DNA of 64,000 bases from Montifringilla adamsi (lineage: Eukaryota > Chordata > Aves > Passeriformes > Passeridae): assembly GCA_017590115.1 (NCBI GenBank), contig JAGGNK010011003.1, forward strand, positions 4,479,899-4,543,898, in the 5' to 3' direction. The translations under genes were made by a program, and so were the position numbers. Shown piece after piece: positions 1 to 13,671 of this stretch. The first letter of the stretch is position 1, and each line of letters opens with the position of its first letter. The notes beneath the pieces were generated by a model. That model had not been told where the DNA came from. It searched no databases and worked only from the letters and a program-made list of their open reading frames with translations.

Positions 1-316
1 CCTTGGTGAAATTCTAAAAAAGAGGAATTCTGGAGCTGTAGCCAAATGTTCTTTAAGAAGTGACAAAATATACTGTCACTAATATCCTGGAGTATAATAT
101 CCAGATCCTCAGAACTTCTGAGAGTGGATTTGAGGGGGTCATGATTTGAGTTTTGGCAGATGCTGTCCCTGGGCCATGTTCTGTGCTGCTCTGTGGTGAA
201 GGACAGAGAGCAGGGGATTGACTGCAAGACAGCTCATTCCTGCCTCTACATTTAATTCAGGGGCTCTTCATCATCAGACCCTCAGACCTGTCACCCTGTG
301 CCCTCTCTCTTTACAG

Positions 317-438
317 GTGCTGCATTTAATCTGGACAAATTGGGACAAGGACAGAGGCTGGAGTCCAAGAGCTCCTCTGTAGATGGGGCAGCCTGTTCAT
401 TTCAGAGGGAAGCTAAACTGGAAATCACCTGGCTGTGA
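317..438 (+). other. Exon-like segment ending in a stop (unidentified)
   Basis: A good acceptor (CCCTCTCTCTTTACAG) precedes 317. One frame is open from 319 for 39 codons, through GQRLESKSSSVDGAACSF, and stops at TGA 436-438. An AATAAA lies at about 1,023-1,028. It could be the last coding exon of a plus-strand gene entering from the left. MORN1 is the expected convergent neighbour by mammalian synteny, but I do not recognise the peptide as MORN1. Chance is a serious alternative. Confidence 0.2.
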
Positions 439-725
439 ACTCCTATCCAGTATATTCTCTCAATTTTACTTTGTGCATAAATGATGGAGAAATTTCCCTT
501 GCAAATCCAGACAGCTCCCTTTTCAAAGCCTAAATTATTAATAACTGCAATAGTTATCTCATGGAGAAAACAAAATACTGAGGAATTGGAAATTAATGCT
601 ATTTGGGATGTGGAAATCATGCACAATTTGTTTTGTGCTGCTTAAAATCTGCATTCAGCTAGAAAATAAGTTTATAATTTTATTTTTTTTTTCAAAATTT
701 AGGATGCACTTTTCTTTTATTGCAG

Positions 726-792
726 AGGCAGCTTCCTCAGTTAGACAAATCCAAACATGGAAATCAACTTTTTGGAAGCATCCAGATAAATG
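726..792 (+). other. Exon-like segment with good splice sites (unidentified)
   Basis: TTTCTTTTATTGCAG precedes a 67-nt segment with a GTATGT donor at 793. The frame from 726 is open and reads LPQLDKSKHGNQLFGSIQIN. No family was recognised. It may be an alternative exon of the same unidentified transcript or a chance match. Confidence 0.17.
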
Positions 793-2499
793 GTATGTTA
801 CTATGGCATTTTGGACGCCTTCTCATTTGGTAAGCTTTGTGTTGCTAAGAGGCAAGGCTGATGCACAAAGCAATGGGCCATCCTGGTCTCCAGATCAGAA
901 GGTCAGAGTACCAAGCCAGCAGGATGTGATTTTCCACAAATGACACGAGTTCTAATTAGAATTATTTGATTTTTAAATACTATTTGAAGTAAATGCTTTC
1001 TAATCAAAACAGACTCATTATTAATAAAATCTAATTCACTACTTTGGTTCAATAACTGGCAAATTTGCCTACTTGAGACATGCTCCAAACCCCCACGTGG
1101 CTTTGGTGCCCCCCTTGGCACCCTGCCACCCCCACCTTGATTTCCCAACCCTGCTCTGTCTCATTCCATGAAAGGCTCCAAAGAGCTGCTGCCAACCATC
1201 CCATGATGCTGTTATACCTCCCTCCTCCTTTGATAGCTCCCTTCTTATGTCCCAGCTGGTATTCCTTGGAGCTTTGCCTTTGGTAAACTGCCATATATTC
1301 TTTGCAAATATGCCACAGCTATTCACTTTTCCTTCTGCAAATGACTCGCATTAGCTGCTATTGTTGTTGCATGTCAGGGAGAATATAGTTCCTTCAGCTC
1401 ACTAGCTGCTATTATTTTTCTCTAGCTATTTTCCATTAAGATGCATTTCCTCCCAAATGTTATGAAAATATAATTCTTTTTTTCGTTTACTTAGAATTTG
1501 TAAAGCTTTTCCCATGGATAAATATCTCCCACAGGATTGACTGTAAAGAGTGTGAGAGGTTGTTTTTGTTTTTCTTTTCCTTCTGCAATGCATTTTCCCT
1601 CCCTTAAATTTCTGTATGTGCCTGCCTCCTCTTTCTGGATCCATGTGGGAAGGGAGAAAAGGAGGATCTGGTGATAGGTACACATGTGTTTGCAGAGAGA
1701 AGGAATAGTTTTGGGAATATTGTGGAGAAAGGCTTGTCAGTGTCTATGAGCACTGTGAAGGCAGCATTAATCTCTTCTGCAGGATAAACAGGCACACCAG
1801 GAATTTTGGGGTTTGAAGATTTGATTAAGAGTAATCCTGGCAGTTCTGCTAAAGACAAAAACTCCTCCTGAAGAGTGGAAGAGGTGAGTTCCACATGGTG
1901 GAGGATTCTCAGCAGGAAATGATGGTAATTCCATTAAAGCTCAGGATTGTTTTCTGCACTGTGTGCTGTCCAAGGTGTCCAGAGATCCCTGATCCTGTGC
2001 TGGCTACAGGAACACAGAAACCTCACAGCAGAGCATGTTCTGAGAGAGTGAATCAAGTGAGAGTTTGCAGAGACAACCTATGGCAAGAGTAGGAACAGAA
2101 TATGTCTGTGAACAAGCAAGGGTAGAACACCTGAGTCCTAACTTGGGCATAGGGTGTTGATTTAAAAACACCTGGTTCTCACAAGCTTTATGAAAACATT
2201 TGCGTTTTGTAGGAAAGATAACCTTGTAGAGTGCTTTCCTGGAAGCCAGGAGCTCTGAGTGTCAAGTGCAGTTCTGGCACATGCTGCCTCCAGTCCTGGA
2301 TCAGGCTGAAGAAGCACTGCAGCTTCTCCTTGCATTTCATTCATCAGAGAGGGAAGACGTGATGGAAGGAGAGGAGCAGCTCTTGACAGTGTTCCACACC
2401 CTGACACACTAGAAACAGTGTGAAATCAGCCCATTAATGACATTTCTGCCACTCAGAGCACCAAAGTTTTTCACATTCCATCACAGCACATCCATGCTG
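793..2499. other. Non-coding, no recognised feature
   Basis: Unique A/T-leaning sequence. The open frames are short and overlap in several frames. No repeat family was recognised. Confidence 0.6.
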
Positions 2500-2845
2500 A
2501 AAAGGAGGCTCAGGAGGGACCTTGAGGCTCTGCACAACTCCTGCCAGGAGGGGACAGCCCCAAGTCGGGCTGTGCTCCAGGGAACAGGGACAGGAGGAGA
2601 GGGAACAGCCTCAGGCTGGGCCAGGGAGTCTCAGGGTGGACACCAGCAGGAATTTCCCCATGGAAAGGGTGCTCAGGCCTTGGCAGGGGCTGCCCAGGGA
2701 TGTTTGGAGTGCCCATCCCTGGAGGTGCACAAGGAAAGCCTGGATGTGGCACTCAGTGCCCTGGGGCAAAGTGGGGACTGGTCATACATCAAATTCAGTG
2801 GTCTTGGAGGTCTTTTCCAACATCAGGGGTTCTGTGATGCTGGTT
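2500..2845 (+). mobile_element. CR1 LINE 3' fragment
   Basis: A 5'-truncated CR1 copy. Recognisable blocks run in order: CTCAGGAGGGACCTTGAGGC, a CAGGAATTTCCCCATGGAAA stretch, GGGGCTGCCCAGGGATGTTT, ATCCCTGGAGGTGCACAAGG, and the 3' end with GTCTTGGAGGTCTTTTCCAA followed by GGTTCTGTGATGC. This is the C-terminal reverse-transcriptase end plus 3' UTR typical of birds. It shares its subfamily with the copy at 28.43 kb (both contain a variant of the CCATGGAAAGGGTG block). No functional ORF remains. Confidence 0.85.
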
Positions 2846-5800
2846 GAACACCAGCCCTCAGAAGAGGTTTTGTAGCCAAAAGTGGGGTTTACAGCCCAGC
2901 CTTGAGCAGGGAGCACAGGCAGTGCCTTGGGGGCACCTAAATCCTGCTGCAGTTCTGGGGTTTGTGCTGGGAGTCACAGAACTTCATCTTGTTGCAGTCA
3001 TAGGTATATTTTTAGGATGGAAAAAAAAAATATAAAAAGCAAATATTTTATACAAATAGCTTGGTTTCAGTTCCTCTCCTGAATATTTGATCACTCTTTT
3101 GGCCAGGCAAGAGGCCCTGTCACTGCAGCTGAGCCCTGGGGATGGACTCAACCTGCTGGAAACACAGCAGAAAAGAGACATTCTCTGCTTAGATTAAGCA
3201 GCACAAATTGGAAGGGAGGGAGATGGAGCAATTTTTCACATAACCATAATTGTGTGCTAATTATATCATGGAAGGAAAGCAATTGCCCAATTATAAGACA
3301 ATGTATCACTCTATCAAAGGCAGTGCTTTGAAGGTTTATGTACTTTAAATTACTGTGACATTCCCAAGGCTCCTCTGTTTACACATTTGTCTCAACATCT
3401 TCTACCAACAACAGTACTATGACTAAAGCCATTAATTAATAAATTCCCTGTGTCTTTGCAGAAGTTAAGGGGTCCTGTTCAGACTGAATTTTGTGCTGTT
3501 TTGTAAAGCAACTTGATTTTCCTATTATAGTGCTAATGGCCACTCTGGGTCTGAGAACTCAGGGTGGATGAGGTTGGTTTTCTCCTCCACTCTTCTTGCA
3601 AATGTTTTGCTGTCAGTGTGCCCTCTGTAGTAGTGAATTTTTGTGCCTTTCTGAACTTTAATGTGATTGTACTCCCCCCTTAATGACAGAAGATTCTCCC
3701 ATCATGACATTGTTACTTCCAGGATTTCCAGAATGATTGAGAGGAAGATCTTGACCAATAAATCTATTTTCTTCTTTTTTACCATCAGTGGAAGAATACC
3801 TTGTTCAAAGACCAGAATTACCATTGTATTTTCAATTAATTCTCAATAGGTGTTTGTCATGGCATGTAAAACTGTTTTATACACAAATCTACAGCAGCAG
3901 TAATCAAGTTAGACAGGACAACAACCACAGAGAGCATTCAGTGACAGAGACTTGAATGTGGTCTGTAAAAACCTGCCCAGAACCCCCAGGGTGTGGTCAG
4001 ATGGTGACTCTGCACAGAAGCTGAAATGTTTGCATCTTCCAAACTGTTGTTGCTTATTCTTGCACAATTGAACCTGATGTAAAACTACCTGGAAAACCCA
4101 GTAGGAGACAAGCTGTAATTTGCCATTATTTGTTCTTTAAATAGACAATGTAAATCCCATAGCACTGAGATTTAATTCCTTTTATCTGAAGACATCATCC
4201 TTGTCCCTCTTTTGAAATAAATCCCACTGGGGAAGCCATGTTGTATCTGCTAATAAACCTTCCCTGTGCATCCACCTCTGAGCCCAAAGCACATAAAACC
4301 ACTGAGGGCACAGCACTGCTGCTTCCCCTTACACTCTGCTGCACCTTATGATGCATTAAACCTCAACTATTGCAGAACAGATCAGGTAATGCCTGTTCCT
4401 GGACCTTGGGAGAGGATGCATCCTCCCAGGCAGTGACATCCCCATAGGAAGAGGAAGGATTTCTCCAGGAAAAGGCCGGGAGGATTTTCTGCACGCTTTT
4501 GGCCAACACCAAATAGTCAGAGCCCAGGTAAAAATCCCCAGGTGCCAGCAGGGATCCTGGGGTGCTGGGAACAGCCCTGTTCTGCACCAGCCTCAGCTCT
4601 CAGGGAGATTTGGGGTGCAGCCCCCAGCACAGCACACTGCAATATGCCTCCCTGTCAAAGGAAAAACCAGGGAGTGTTGACTTATTCAGCAGTTTCACAC
4701 AAGGACAGGCTTGACAGGTGGCACCAGAATGTGAGGTCTGTTTCAGATTCTTTCATTAATCTTTTGCAAACTTTAGTGGATTTTGAAAGGAACCATATTG
4801 ACAGCACTAGAGGCTTCACTGTTGCATTTATCTGTAAAATATCCATGGGAAGGGGCAATGTTTACCTGCCTGCTAATTTCCTGGCTGAAAAGCATTGTCT
4901 TCTCTAGGATGTTTTGAGGGTGTGAGAATGAAGTTGACTCTTCAAATTATTTTCTCTGATTAGAGGTTCATTAGGGGTTCTGAACTGTTTCCTCTTATTA
5001 AAAGGAGACTCATATGATCTTCACTGGAACTGCCTGTCAGCTATATGGCACCAATTTGTTCCACTTTTTTTTTTTTCTTGATTTATTTTTGATGTCTTTG
5101 GCTGGGTTTGTAGCTATTTATTTTGGATGTTTATCAAAACCTGTTGGTATCTTGCCTTTTTTTACCATTCTTTGGGTTTTATGATCTTGGTACAGTATTA
5201 AATTAATGGCTGGCTCACAAAAGGCACTATTCAAAGTGCTGATAATTGGCACCTCAACAAATATTCCCAGCAGAGGCCAAGGACCAGATAGTTTCAGAGA
5301 TGGGCTGACCATCTGCCTCTTCTTGGTGGTTCCTCATGGCTGACTGAGCAATATCAGCAAAGCTTGTCTGCTTTACCTTTCTTGGGGACAAGTCAAGGAT
5401 TTCTCTACCACCCATCTGGCACCTGATCCTGACATTATAATCTTTATTATTTTTAAGATCATTCATCTTCCTCCCCCACTCCTCCACGCCAAAACATTTC
5501 AATCTCCTGCCATTTATTTTTGTTTAAGTGGCACCAAGCAGAGACAAGTTGCTGTCCCCTGGGATTTGCTCCACAGGTGATCCCATGGCCAGCCCCGTGC
5601 CCGGATGCAGCACAGCCAAGGTGTTTGCCACCTCCATGTCCCCAAGAGCTTGGTACCTTCCTTCCCTGCTCTGCTCTGATATTAATGCCTTGGCACATCA
5701 AAAATGCCAACAGATGCCATCAAGTGTAAAGAGACAGGTGGTGTCAGTGCGTCAGAGGAGGGACTTCCTCCAGAAAGATGGCACTTGCTGAGTTCTGTGG

Positions 5801-7694
5801 GCTGCCCATGCAAATCCTTCCCCGTGTGACACCTCTCTCCTTGTGAGACAGCCCTGATGGCCCTGTGAGCCGGCACGGTGCCACTTGCAGCCCAGCCAGA
5901 GCAGCCAGGGGCTGCACAAAACCAGGTTCTCCGTGGCAGCTCTGGAAAGATGTTTCCTGCTGCAGCCCTGTGTCCCACAGCTCTCAGTGGGACAGGTCAG
6001 GGGTCCCAGCTGGGTCCCTGTCACTGCTCTCTTGGGTAAAGGGGCTGCGTCCTCAGGTGGTGTGGCCAGAGCTCCTAAAACCTTTGGTTTGGTATTCTGC
6101 AGCTGCAGGGACTCTGCTGGGTCAGAGGTACAACGAGAACATTAAACACCAAATCCAAGTTCACTGATCTCCCACAACCTTTTCACTGTTGCCTCCAGGC
6201 CAGAGGTTTTCTGTGTTACCTCCTACCTCATCCTTATTTTGTTTCATATTTCCAGTCATAAAAAGATTAGATGAGCTGTAAGCCCAGACCTCTTTTTCTT
6301 TGGCATCAAAATCCTTCAACAGATAATAGGCTTAATTCTCTAATATGGGCAGACAGCTTAATGAAACAGCTAATCCCCAGACAATGAAAAAGAAGATTTT
6401 TTTTGTCTGTTTTTTTGTTATATGTCACTACTGACCTTTTATATAACTCACCATTATATCATTGCCCTCGTGTGTTAGTCCAGAGCCCTGGATCCCATGT
6501 GGAAGATGTGGTTCTCTGATGTTTGTCTCCCTTATGGGTCAAGTGGCTCAAATCTCATCCTTTTAACAAATCAGTGCCAATGTAGGTGACCCTACTTTCC
6601 TCCTGTACCTGCAAAATATTACTATAAGTCTGTATTATGTCATCTAGAGACCTTTTCCATGACCAGGATTGTGTTAATGCAAACACAGAACATCACCCTC
6701 CGCTCCCAGTGCAAAATGTGTCACCTACTGAAATTGATTGGGAGAAGGCTAAAATCAAATAGCTTTGCTCTTACACAAATATTTGCCTTTCTAAAAATAC
6801 TTTCAGATGGCACTAAGACCACTGGCCTGTCAAGCTGTGATTAATTTTCTGACAGAATATATCAGGGGTGAGCTGCATGTCAGATATCCCCTGCCAGATC
6901 CCTTGCATATCCCTTTATTTCCAATAACTTCTGCCTGATGCTTTTCAGCATCTTTTCATAGGCTAGAGAGTTCCTGACTTTGATTCCAGATATAAGAGCT
7001 GTTGGTAGTCTGACAGGGCTGTGGGCTGTGCTGTACTTGCCTTTTGTACATCCCTAGGAGAGCTGTCCTGCCAGACATGGAGCTACCAGGGGGTTGGGAT
7101 GGAAGCAGAATGAATTATTTACACCAGCCGTGACTGAGCGCTCAAATATGTGTCTGCATGTTCTCTTGGAGCCAGTCTGCTCACAAGTTTTCACCAGCCC
7201 CATTTTGGCTTTTCTGAGTGTGAGGAGCAAACTCTGCTCAGTTTTCAGGTTCTTTCTTAGCAACTACTGATTGCTTAAAGCTGAGGAGGGGCTCACTAGA
7301 AATATCATTAAAGGCAGAGCCTGCCTGTGGTAGCTTTTCAGGGAGATGAAGGGCACTTCTCCCCTCCAGAAGGTCCCTGTTCCTTCCCAGGGATACTGTA
7401 ATCTGTTGCTAAGGCAGTGGCTGTGCTGTAACAGAGTGTTCTCTCTCTCTCATTGTGTTTATGAGCAGGTGGAGCAGAAATTGCTTGGTTTCTACACAAA
7501 TAGCTACAGAACAAATGTACCAAAGGAAATGGGAGGTGGGCGGAGAAGATCCACAACATGATTAACATGAAAATAAAAAAGATGTGAGAACATGGCATGT
7601 TTGAATAGTAAATATATAAATAAAGTTAATCGTTGAGCACCTTCTCAGCGTGAGCAGTCCCATTCACAGAGGATCAGACTAAACATCAGGAAAT
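2846..7694. other. Non-coding, no recognised feature
   Basis: Unique sequence with short A and T runs (for example near 3,020 and 5,065). The slightly GC-richer part at 5,520-6,150 has several overlapping open frames on both strands, none with a recognisable domain. Confidence 0.6.
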
Positions 7695-7790
7695 CATAAT
7701 TTTATTCTTAGCTCTTCCAGCAGCCTGCTGAGTGCTTTCAGCCAAGGTACTTTCTGATTCTGTGCTTCAGTTTTTCCATCCTCACAGAGT
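7695..7790 (-). mobile_element. MIR-like SINE relic, reverse orientation
   Basis: ATTCTTAGCTCTTCCAGCAG, CCAAGGTACTTTCTGATTCT and GTGCTTCAGTTTTTCCATCC follow the order of a reversed MIR (TAGCTCTGCCAC..., GGGCAAGTCACTT..., GTGCCTCAGTTTCCTCATC). Diverged; from memory only. Confidence 0.4.
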
Positions 7791-8579
7791 GTCACTGATT
7801 CTTTGTAAAGACATATGAGAGCTGGTGTAGAAAAATACTGGGTGACATCTGGATTTTTACTGTCACAAGAAGGAGGCATTTGGTGAAGCACTGGGAAGGG
7901 GTTTTTGCTAAAGACGAGTTCAGGAGCACAGCAGTGAAAGAAACAGAAAGTATGCACAGAAAAACGACACAGTGGGGAGAATGCTTATATTTCTCTTCTG
8001 CGTAATTTGACAAGGCCAAAGAAGTGGAACCCAAGCCCTGTGCAGCCCTTTTGCATCACGGGGCTGTGCCTGCAGCCGTCGTTACCTTGACACTGGTGCA
8101 GCCCCTCGCCGGCAGCGCTGGCGTGAGCACAGCACGTTTTGCCATGTACCAGACACATTCACTGCAGAGCAAAACAAAGGCAGATGAAGTGAGAAGTGGG
8201 AGTCATGAATCATTTAAAAAGAAACAGCACACACAGAGCCCACTGTGAGAGGGATGGGAGTGTCGCTGGGAGGGCTGCCAGCGGGTGAGGGCACAGTGCC
8301 ACGGGCCAGGGCAGGGGCAGAGGGGTGGCACCTGCGTTTGGAAGCTAGGACAGGCACCTTCTCTCACAAGCCCTCCTCCTAACCTGAAATTAGGGCTTCC
8401 ATGGCAAATCAAATTAATTTCTCCCCACTCCCCTCACAGATGTGGGGTTTGGACAGGTACAACCCATAGACTTGCACTGCTCTGCTGCCATGGGCCTGTG
8501 CCAGAGCCACCCACACCGTGCTCCTGGGAGGTGCAGAGAACCCTCTTCTGGCAAGGTTTTGTCTCTCCTTTGCATCTCC

Positions 8580-8672
8580 TCTGAGGCCAGATTCTTCCTT
8601 CACTCTCATGAGATTTACACTGGTGTGGCTTCAGTGATTTGCACTGGAAATCAGGGATCTCATCACTCCGTG
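8580..8672 (+). repeat. Possible ancient LINE-derived relic
   Basis: The segment GAGGCCAGATTCTTCCTTCA followed by ATTTACACTGGTGT and TTTGCACTGGAAATCAGGGA resembles an old interspersed repeat I recall from sauropsid genomes (CCAGATTCTG...TTACACTGGTGTAAATCAG). The match is from memory and diverged. Confidence 0.4.
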
Positions 8673-8728
8673 CACTCGTATTTGGTGATAATCAGCCAAG
8701 AGGGGTTTGCACAACTCTCAGGCACATT

Positions 8729-8812
8729 CTGGGGTTCTTGGGGCTGTCCTGTGCAGGAGCTGGATCATCCCAGTGGGTCCCTTCCAACTCAGGATGTTCT
8801 GTGTTCTTTTGA
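8729..8812 (+). mobile_element. CR1 LINE 3' stub
   Basis: The terminal part of a CR1: CTGTGCAGGAGCTGGATCAT, then GTGGGTCCCTTCCAACTCAG and GATGTTCTGTG, the usual CR1 3' end. It is degraded, with small deletions. Confidence 0.7.
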
Positions 8813-11800
8813 CAATGCAGGGCCAGCAGTTTTCTCTTCCCCTTCTCTCCTCTGCTTGCTCTCAGAGGAAGTGCTGTTGTCCCACATTGCCTGGGTTTGA
8901 AGCAGTGAGTTTTGCTCCTGGTGCCTTTAGATGATTGTGTGTCATTCTCTGGGCTGGATGAAACAGTGAGTCCTGATAAAAATGGGTCACTGAAATCAGT
9001 GCTTCTGTCATTCTCTTCCTTTGAAACCTTAGGATATTAAAAGGTAATTCTTTCATCTGTCCTTAAGGAAAGAATTCAAAGTTCTTGAAAGTCTGGGTTT
9101 CTGGGTTTTGGGTTTTGTCCTGAAGTACATCCTGGAGTTCCTGTTCCCAGTATGGCAGCCTGGGCAGGGATCCTTTGGCTTTCTTCCCACATCAATGCCT
9201 TCTCCTGGATGCTGAATTATTCAGACTTTGCAGGATATTGGAAAGCATTTTTCCTCTATATTAGCAGGGGGTTAATTCCAATTACTAATTTTGAATTTCT
9301 GTTGTAGCTTATCTGATATTTTCTCGAGCAGTGAGCAAATTTTGGACTTCATGAAACTCACACCATGTTAAACTCTGTAGAAATACTCGTTGTCCACATG
9401 GGGCTCTTCCACCAGAAGTGATGAATGTGTCATCGAAATTATGAATCATTGTTGGGAACAGTCTGGGCCATCAGAGACTGCCAGGTCAGTGGTTTTTAGA
9501 GGGTTCAGATCACAAGCACATTGTGATCATAAATAGATTGCAAAGCTTTAGTCATTTAGTTATTGCAATGGGTGAAAATGAAAACTGGTAAAAGAACATT
9601 TAAAAAGAACCCAGCTTGAGTCATCACAGAGGACCTTTGTCCCACAGAGTGAAGTCCAGGGGAAGTCTTAGCCTCAAGTCTTTCATTCTCTGTAAACATA
9701 ATGTGTCTTGCTTTTGGTTTTAATTCCACTTTAAAACAATTTATTGTATTTTGCCAGCTATGACTATAAGTTCACACAAAAAACATGCTGAGTTTTGCAG
9801 AGTTTATATAGTTAAAATAAAACTACTCTCTGAATTCATAGGTTTAAGTCTTGAGTTTTATTTGAAGTGAAAGAAAGCAGGCTACCAAAATGATCCCATT
9901 TCCCTGACATACTGTAGAAGCAAATAGGAAAAAAAAATCAAGTCACTTAATGCAAAAGAAAAAAATCCAAAAAACCTAAAAAAAAACCCAACTGCCAAGA
10001 CAACATTTTTAACACTTACACCAGACAAACTGTTGGATTTCAAATTGGCAAACAGTCTGTTATGACAGTCCTGTGATGGAGCAATTCATAGAAAGAAAAC
10101 TATCAGGAAAACTCCACTCTAAGCAAGTGGGGCTTCTAATCAAGAGATGGTGCCACTCAAATCTAGATCAGAAAGGAGTCACAGAAATAAAAGATTCGTT
10201 CCACAGTGCAATTTGTGTGGGTAGGACCAGTGCCAGGGTGGAATCCCAAAGGCAGGGAGGTGATTTAAACCAGATCTGAGCTGTGCTGCCAGTGCCAGCC
10301 CTTGCACAGGTTTATGGGCTCCTGGCTGATGTGGTTTAACACTTTGCAACCTCCAGTGCTCTTGAAAAATGGAGGGAATTCAATCATTTCAATCCATTTT
10401 CTGATCCATCCTGCACTCTACAACCCAGAGAACCTCTTTGTTTAGCCTTGAATAGTGGTTTCATTTCAATATCCCCTCACTTGAGAGCCCGTGGCTGCAT
10501 TCCTAAATCTGTGAGTGATGAACTCTGCAGTGCAAGAGTCAGGGCAAGAATCCTGACACCCATTTCTTTCAAGCTTTCCCTTTGCTTAAAATACCTCCAG
10601 GTATTTCAGGATTTGGGCTTTTTTTTTTTTTTTAAGTTCAGTATTGCCAATCTTATACTAATAAAGGCATAAGCCTGTACTTCAGAATCCTGAGTGGCAT
10701 AATTATGACTGTAAAAATAGAACACTTTTTCATAAAGGCTGAGGTATTCAGATGACATTCAAGCAGCTGCATCTTCAAGAGAAATAGCACATATTAGGGT
10801 ATTGCTAATAAAATTGTAAGTACTGGCAACACAGTGCTTCATGGAATCACAGTCCTCAGGATTTGCATTCCCTAGAGGAATTCCTTTGGACTGACACATC
10901 CCCCTGCATCCAGTGCACCTAAAACAGGCCAGTGTGTCATCTGCTGGTCACCCAGTGATGGTGACACCAGGCTCCAGTTTGGATCAGGCTTTTCCTTTTG
11001 TCACAGACTTTCGGTGTTGCCTTGAGGAAAATCAACTTTTAACCTCCACTGCAGAGCACTGGGAGGAACATCCTGGCTCTAGGCCAGGGTTATGGACACA
11101 CTGGGCTCTATCTCCCACGGGGACAGAAATGAACTTTACCGAATTCCTCAGAATTAAATAGATTCTGGTAATGTTCTTCACAGCCCCAGCTTTAAAATAG
11201 GAGAGAAAGCACTGCCTTGTATCACAGAAATGTTCAGAAAATTAAAGACTTTGAAGCAGTTTGAGATCTAATCAGAAGTGCTACAAAGTGTCGTTAATTA
11301 TGGTTAATTTGTTCTCTGGCTGTACGCAATTTTTAGCATGAGGTTCTCTGATACAATGATAATGAGGACTAAACAGGGATCTTAATGTGATTTCTGTGAT
11401 TGTCGGCATGAACTTCACTTGCCATCTATTCCCAGCAAAGTGTGCATAAAATTAACCATCACAGCAGAGAATATTCAACGAGACATATTGGAACAAAAGC
11501 TTGAACTGATGCTTATAATTGTGGTATTTTCTTAATGAGTGACAGGTGCTCTGGTTGACGTGACGTTCTCACAAATCTCTTTTTCATTCAATAGGTTGAT
11601 TCACAAAACCGTGCCCTGTTTGTGTAACCAAACAAGTGGGTTAAGAAAAAAGAACCTGGGCTCTACTTTTCTCCTTAAAGTTTTTTGGGGTTTTTTTTTC
11701 TCTCCTGTTTTTGCTGAACAGCAGCAAGACTGCCTGAACTTTAAATCACTTAAATGGCTGTGTTACACCTACAGCTGAATGAATAATTCAGCTCCCAGTC

Positions 11801-13671
11801 ACTGTCTGAATTTGATAGGAAGGAAAGGGGAGGGTCCCCACGGGACTGGATGTGTGAGCAAGGGGGAAGGGGAAGGCTAATTAATTACACATTTGCAGTG
11901 GGGAATACTTTAAAAGAATCCACTTAAGTACTGTTTTTTTGTTACATATTGCTGATCACAGCTGAGAGCATAATACCAAGGCAACCATGTTCCTGAAAAC
12001 TTAACTCTTTGGGGCCTGTCCACAACAGACCAAAAGGAAGGGGAAAAGAGCCCAATCCCAAACCCAGCGTTGTGTTTCATTAGATAAATGCTTCAACTAA
12101 GGAATGATTCACCACCTGCTGATGTCACATTCATTTCTGGTGCAATTGCAATGTGAATTTCTTTTTTCTCCATGTTATTTTCAGAGATTTTCTCTCTGAA
12201 AGCAGTGCTGAGCTGGCTGCCTCTCCCGGGGCGTTGAGGCAACGTGGTAGTATTACCATTGACACCAAGGATGCAAATTATTTTTCTCTTGGCACAAGGA
12301 AGATTTTTGCTGCCAAGAGAACGATCTCTAGATTAAGCTTTTTTTAAATACTGTAAACTATTTTGGTAGTAGCAAATTACTGTGACTTGGTGTACATGAT
12401 CTCTGACTATTTTTAAGGGCCCTATGGCAGAGCTGCGGAGCCTTCCCCTGGACTTGTACGGTCATTTTGGGAAGGAAACCAGCCCCCTTTTATAGCCAGA
12501 CCATTCCCATTCTCTGCACAACAAACACCAACTGCAGTTGGAATTGATTTATTTCAAATAGCTCTGGAATTATCTCTCTCTAACAAAAAAGTGCCAATTC
12601 TGAGGCGATGTTTAATGACTGCTTTTGTTTCATATTCCCACATGGGGTTTTATTCTTTGTCATTTTCTTCTCTGAAAATTGAGCAGACTTTGATCTTCCA
12701 TTGCTCTGCATCATTAGTGAAGGAACCAGTTTCCTAAAAACCTGCTTTATTCCATTGCAAAGTTGATCATGGCATTGGATGTGTTCGGGAAGATGGTGAT
12801 TATTGAATACTGGTGCATTTTGAGGCACTCCAATATCCAGCTGGGAAGAACAGTTGGAAATTTACTGCCCTTCCACCATCCACTGCAGTATCTCCACAGT
12901 GGTTCCATGCAGAGCAGCCACCTCACAAGGCTGCAGGCTGCTATCCCTGACCAGTGTCAGCTCGTTGAGGAATCATTCCCTAAGTTTTGAAATACTAGAA
13001 TTTACTACAACTGTCTGTGTTACCTACACCTATGGAGATGTGGCAGTTCCCAAATCATTTCCCCTTCTGTCTCCCAGGGTGGGCTCAGCAATTTGTAAAA
13101 TGTTTCAGAGCCCTTTGAGTGAAAAGTTTAAATGTTTTGGTTTAGATCCTCCAGTTCATGTGTAATATTTATTGCAGATATCAGGTAGAAGAAGAAGTGT
13201 GGGCCTGGGCCTCAACAGAGGCTTTAGGAGATGCTGTAACATAAAAGTTTATAAGAATGCTCAGAGTAATTTAGTTCTGGATTAAAATATAGCTGGCAGG
13301 AGAGATGGGCAATTACCTACTCGTTAATACAGACAGGGAATGCATTCTCCCTTCCAGCTATTATTGTCCATACCTATTATTTCAGAACCACTGGACACGG
13401 ATGTGCCTCGCTGAGGCACAGCTTCCACAATGAGGTCACCTGCAGCTTGGAAGTACAGCTGTTCCCCTTGCCTTCATTTTTAATTCATGGGCTTGTTGTG
13501 GGTGTTAGTTTTTTTTATCTGCTGTTTATTCTGCAAGCCCCTTTTGGGCACATTGATGCCTCCAGCAAGCTTTGTGTGCCAGGGAATTATGGGTCCAGAG
13601 ATTCTGCAAATCTGCATCCCAGCCAAAGCTTTTGAAAGCTGCTTCTTTTGAATGCCATGCATTCAGCTCAC
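8813..13671. other. Non-coding, no recognised feature
   Basis: AT-rich unique sequence with many TAATTA-type motifs and a T run near 10,620. No repeat family or exon was recognised. Confidence 0.6.

Noticed and set aside
2437..2875. Overlapping 117-136-codon frames
   Set aside because: They lie inside a CR1 3' fragment and do not preserve the reverse-transcriptase frame as a gene.
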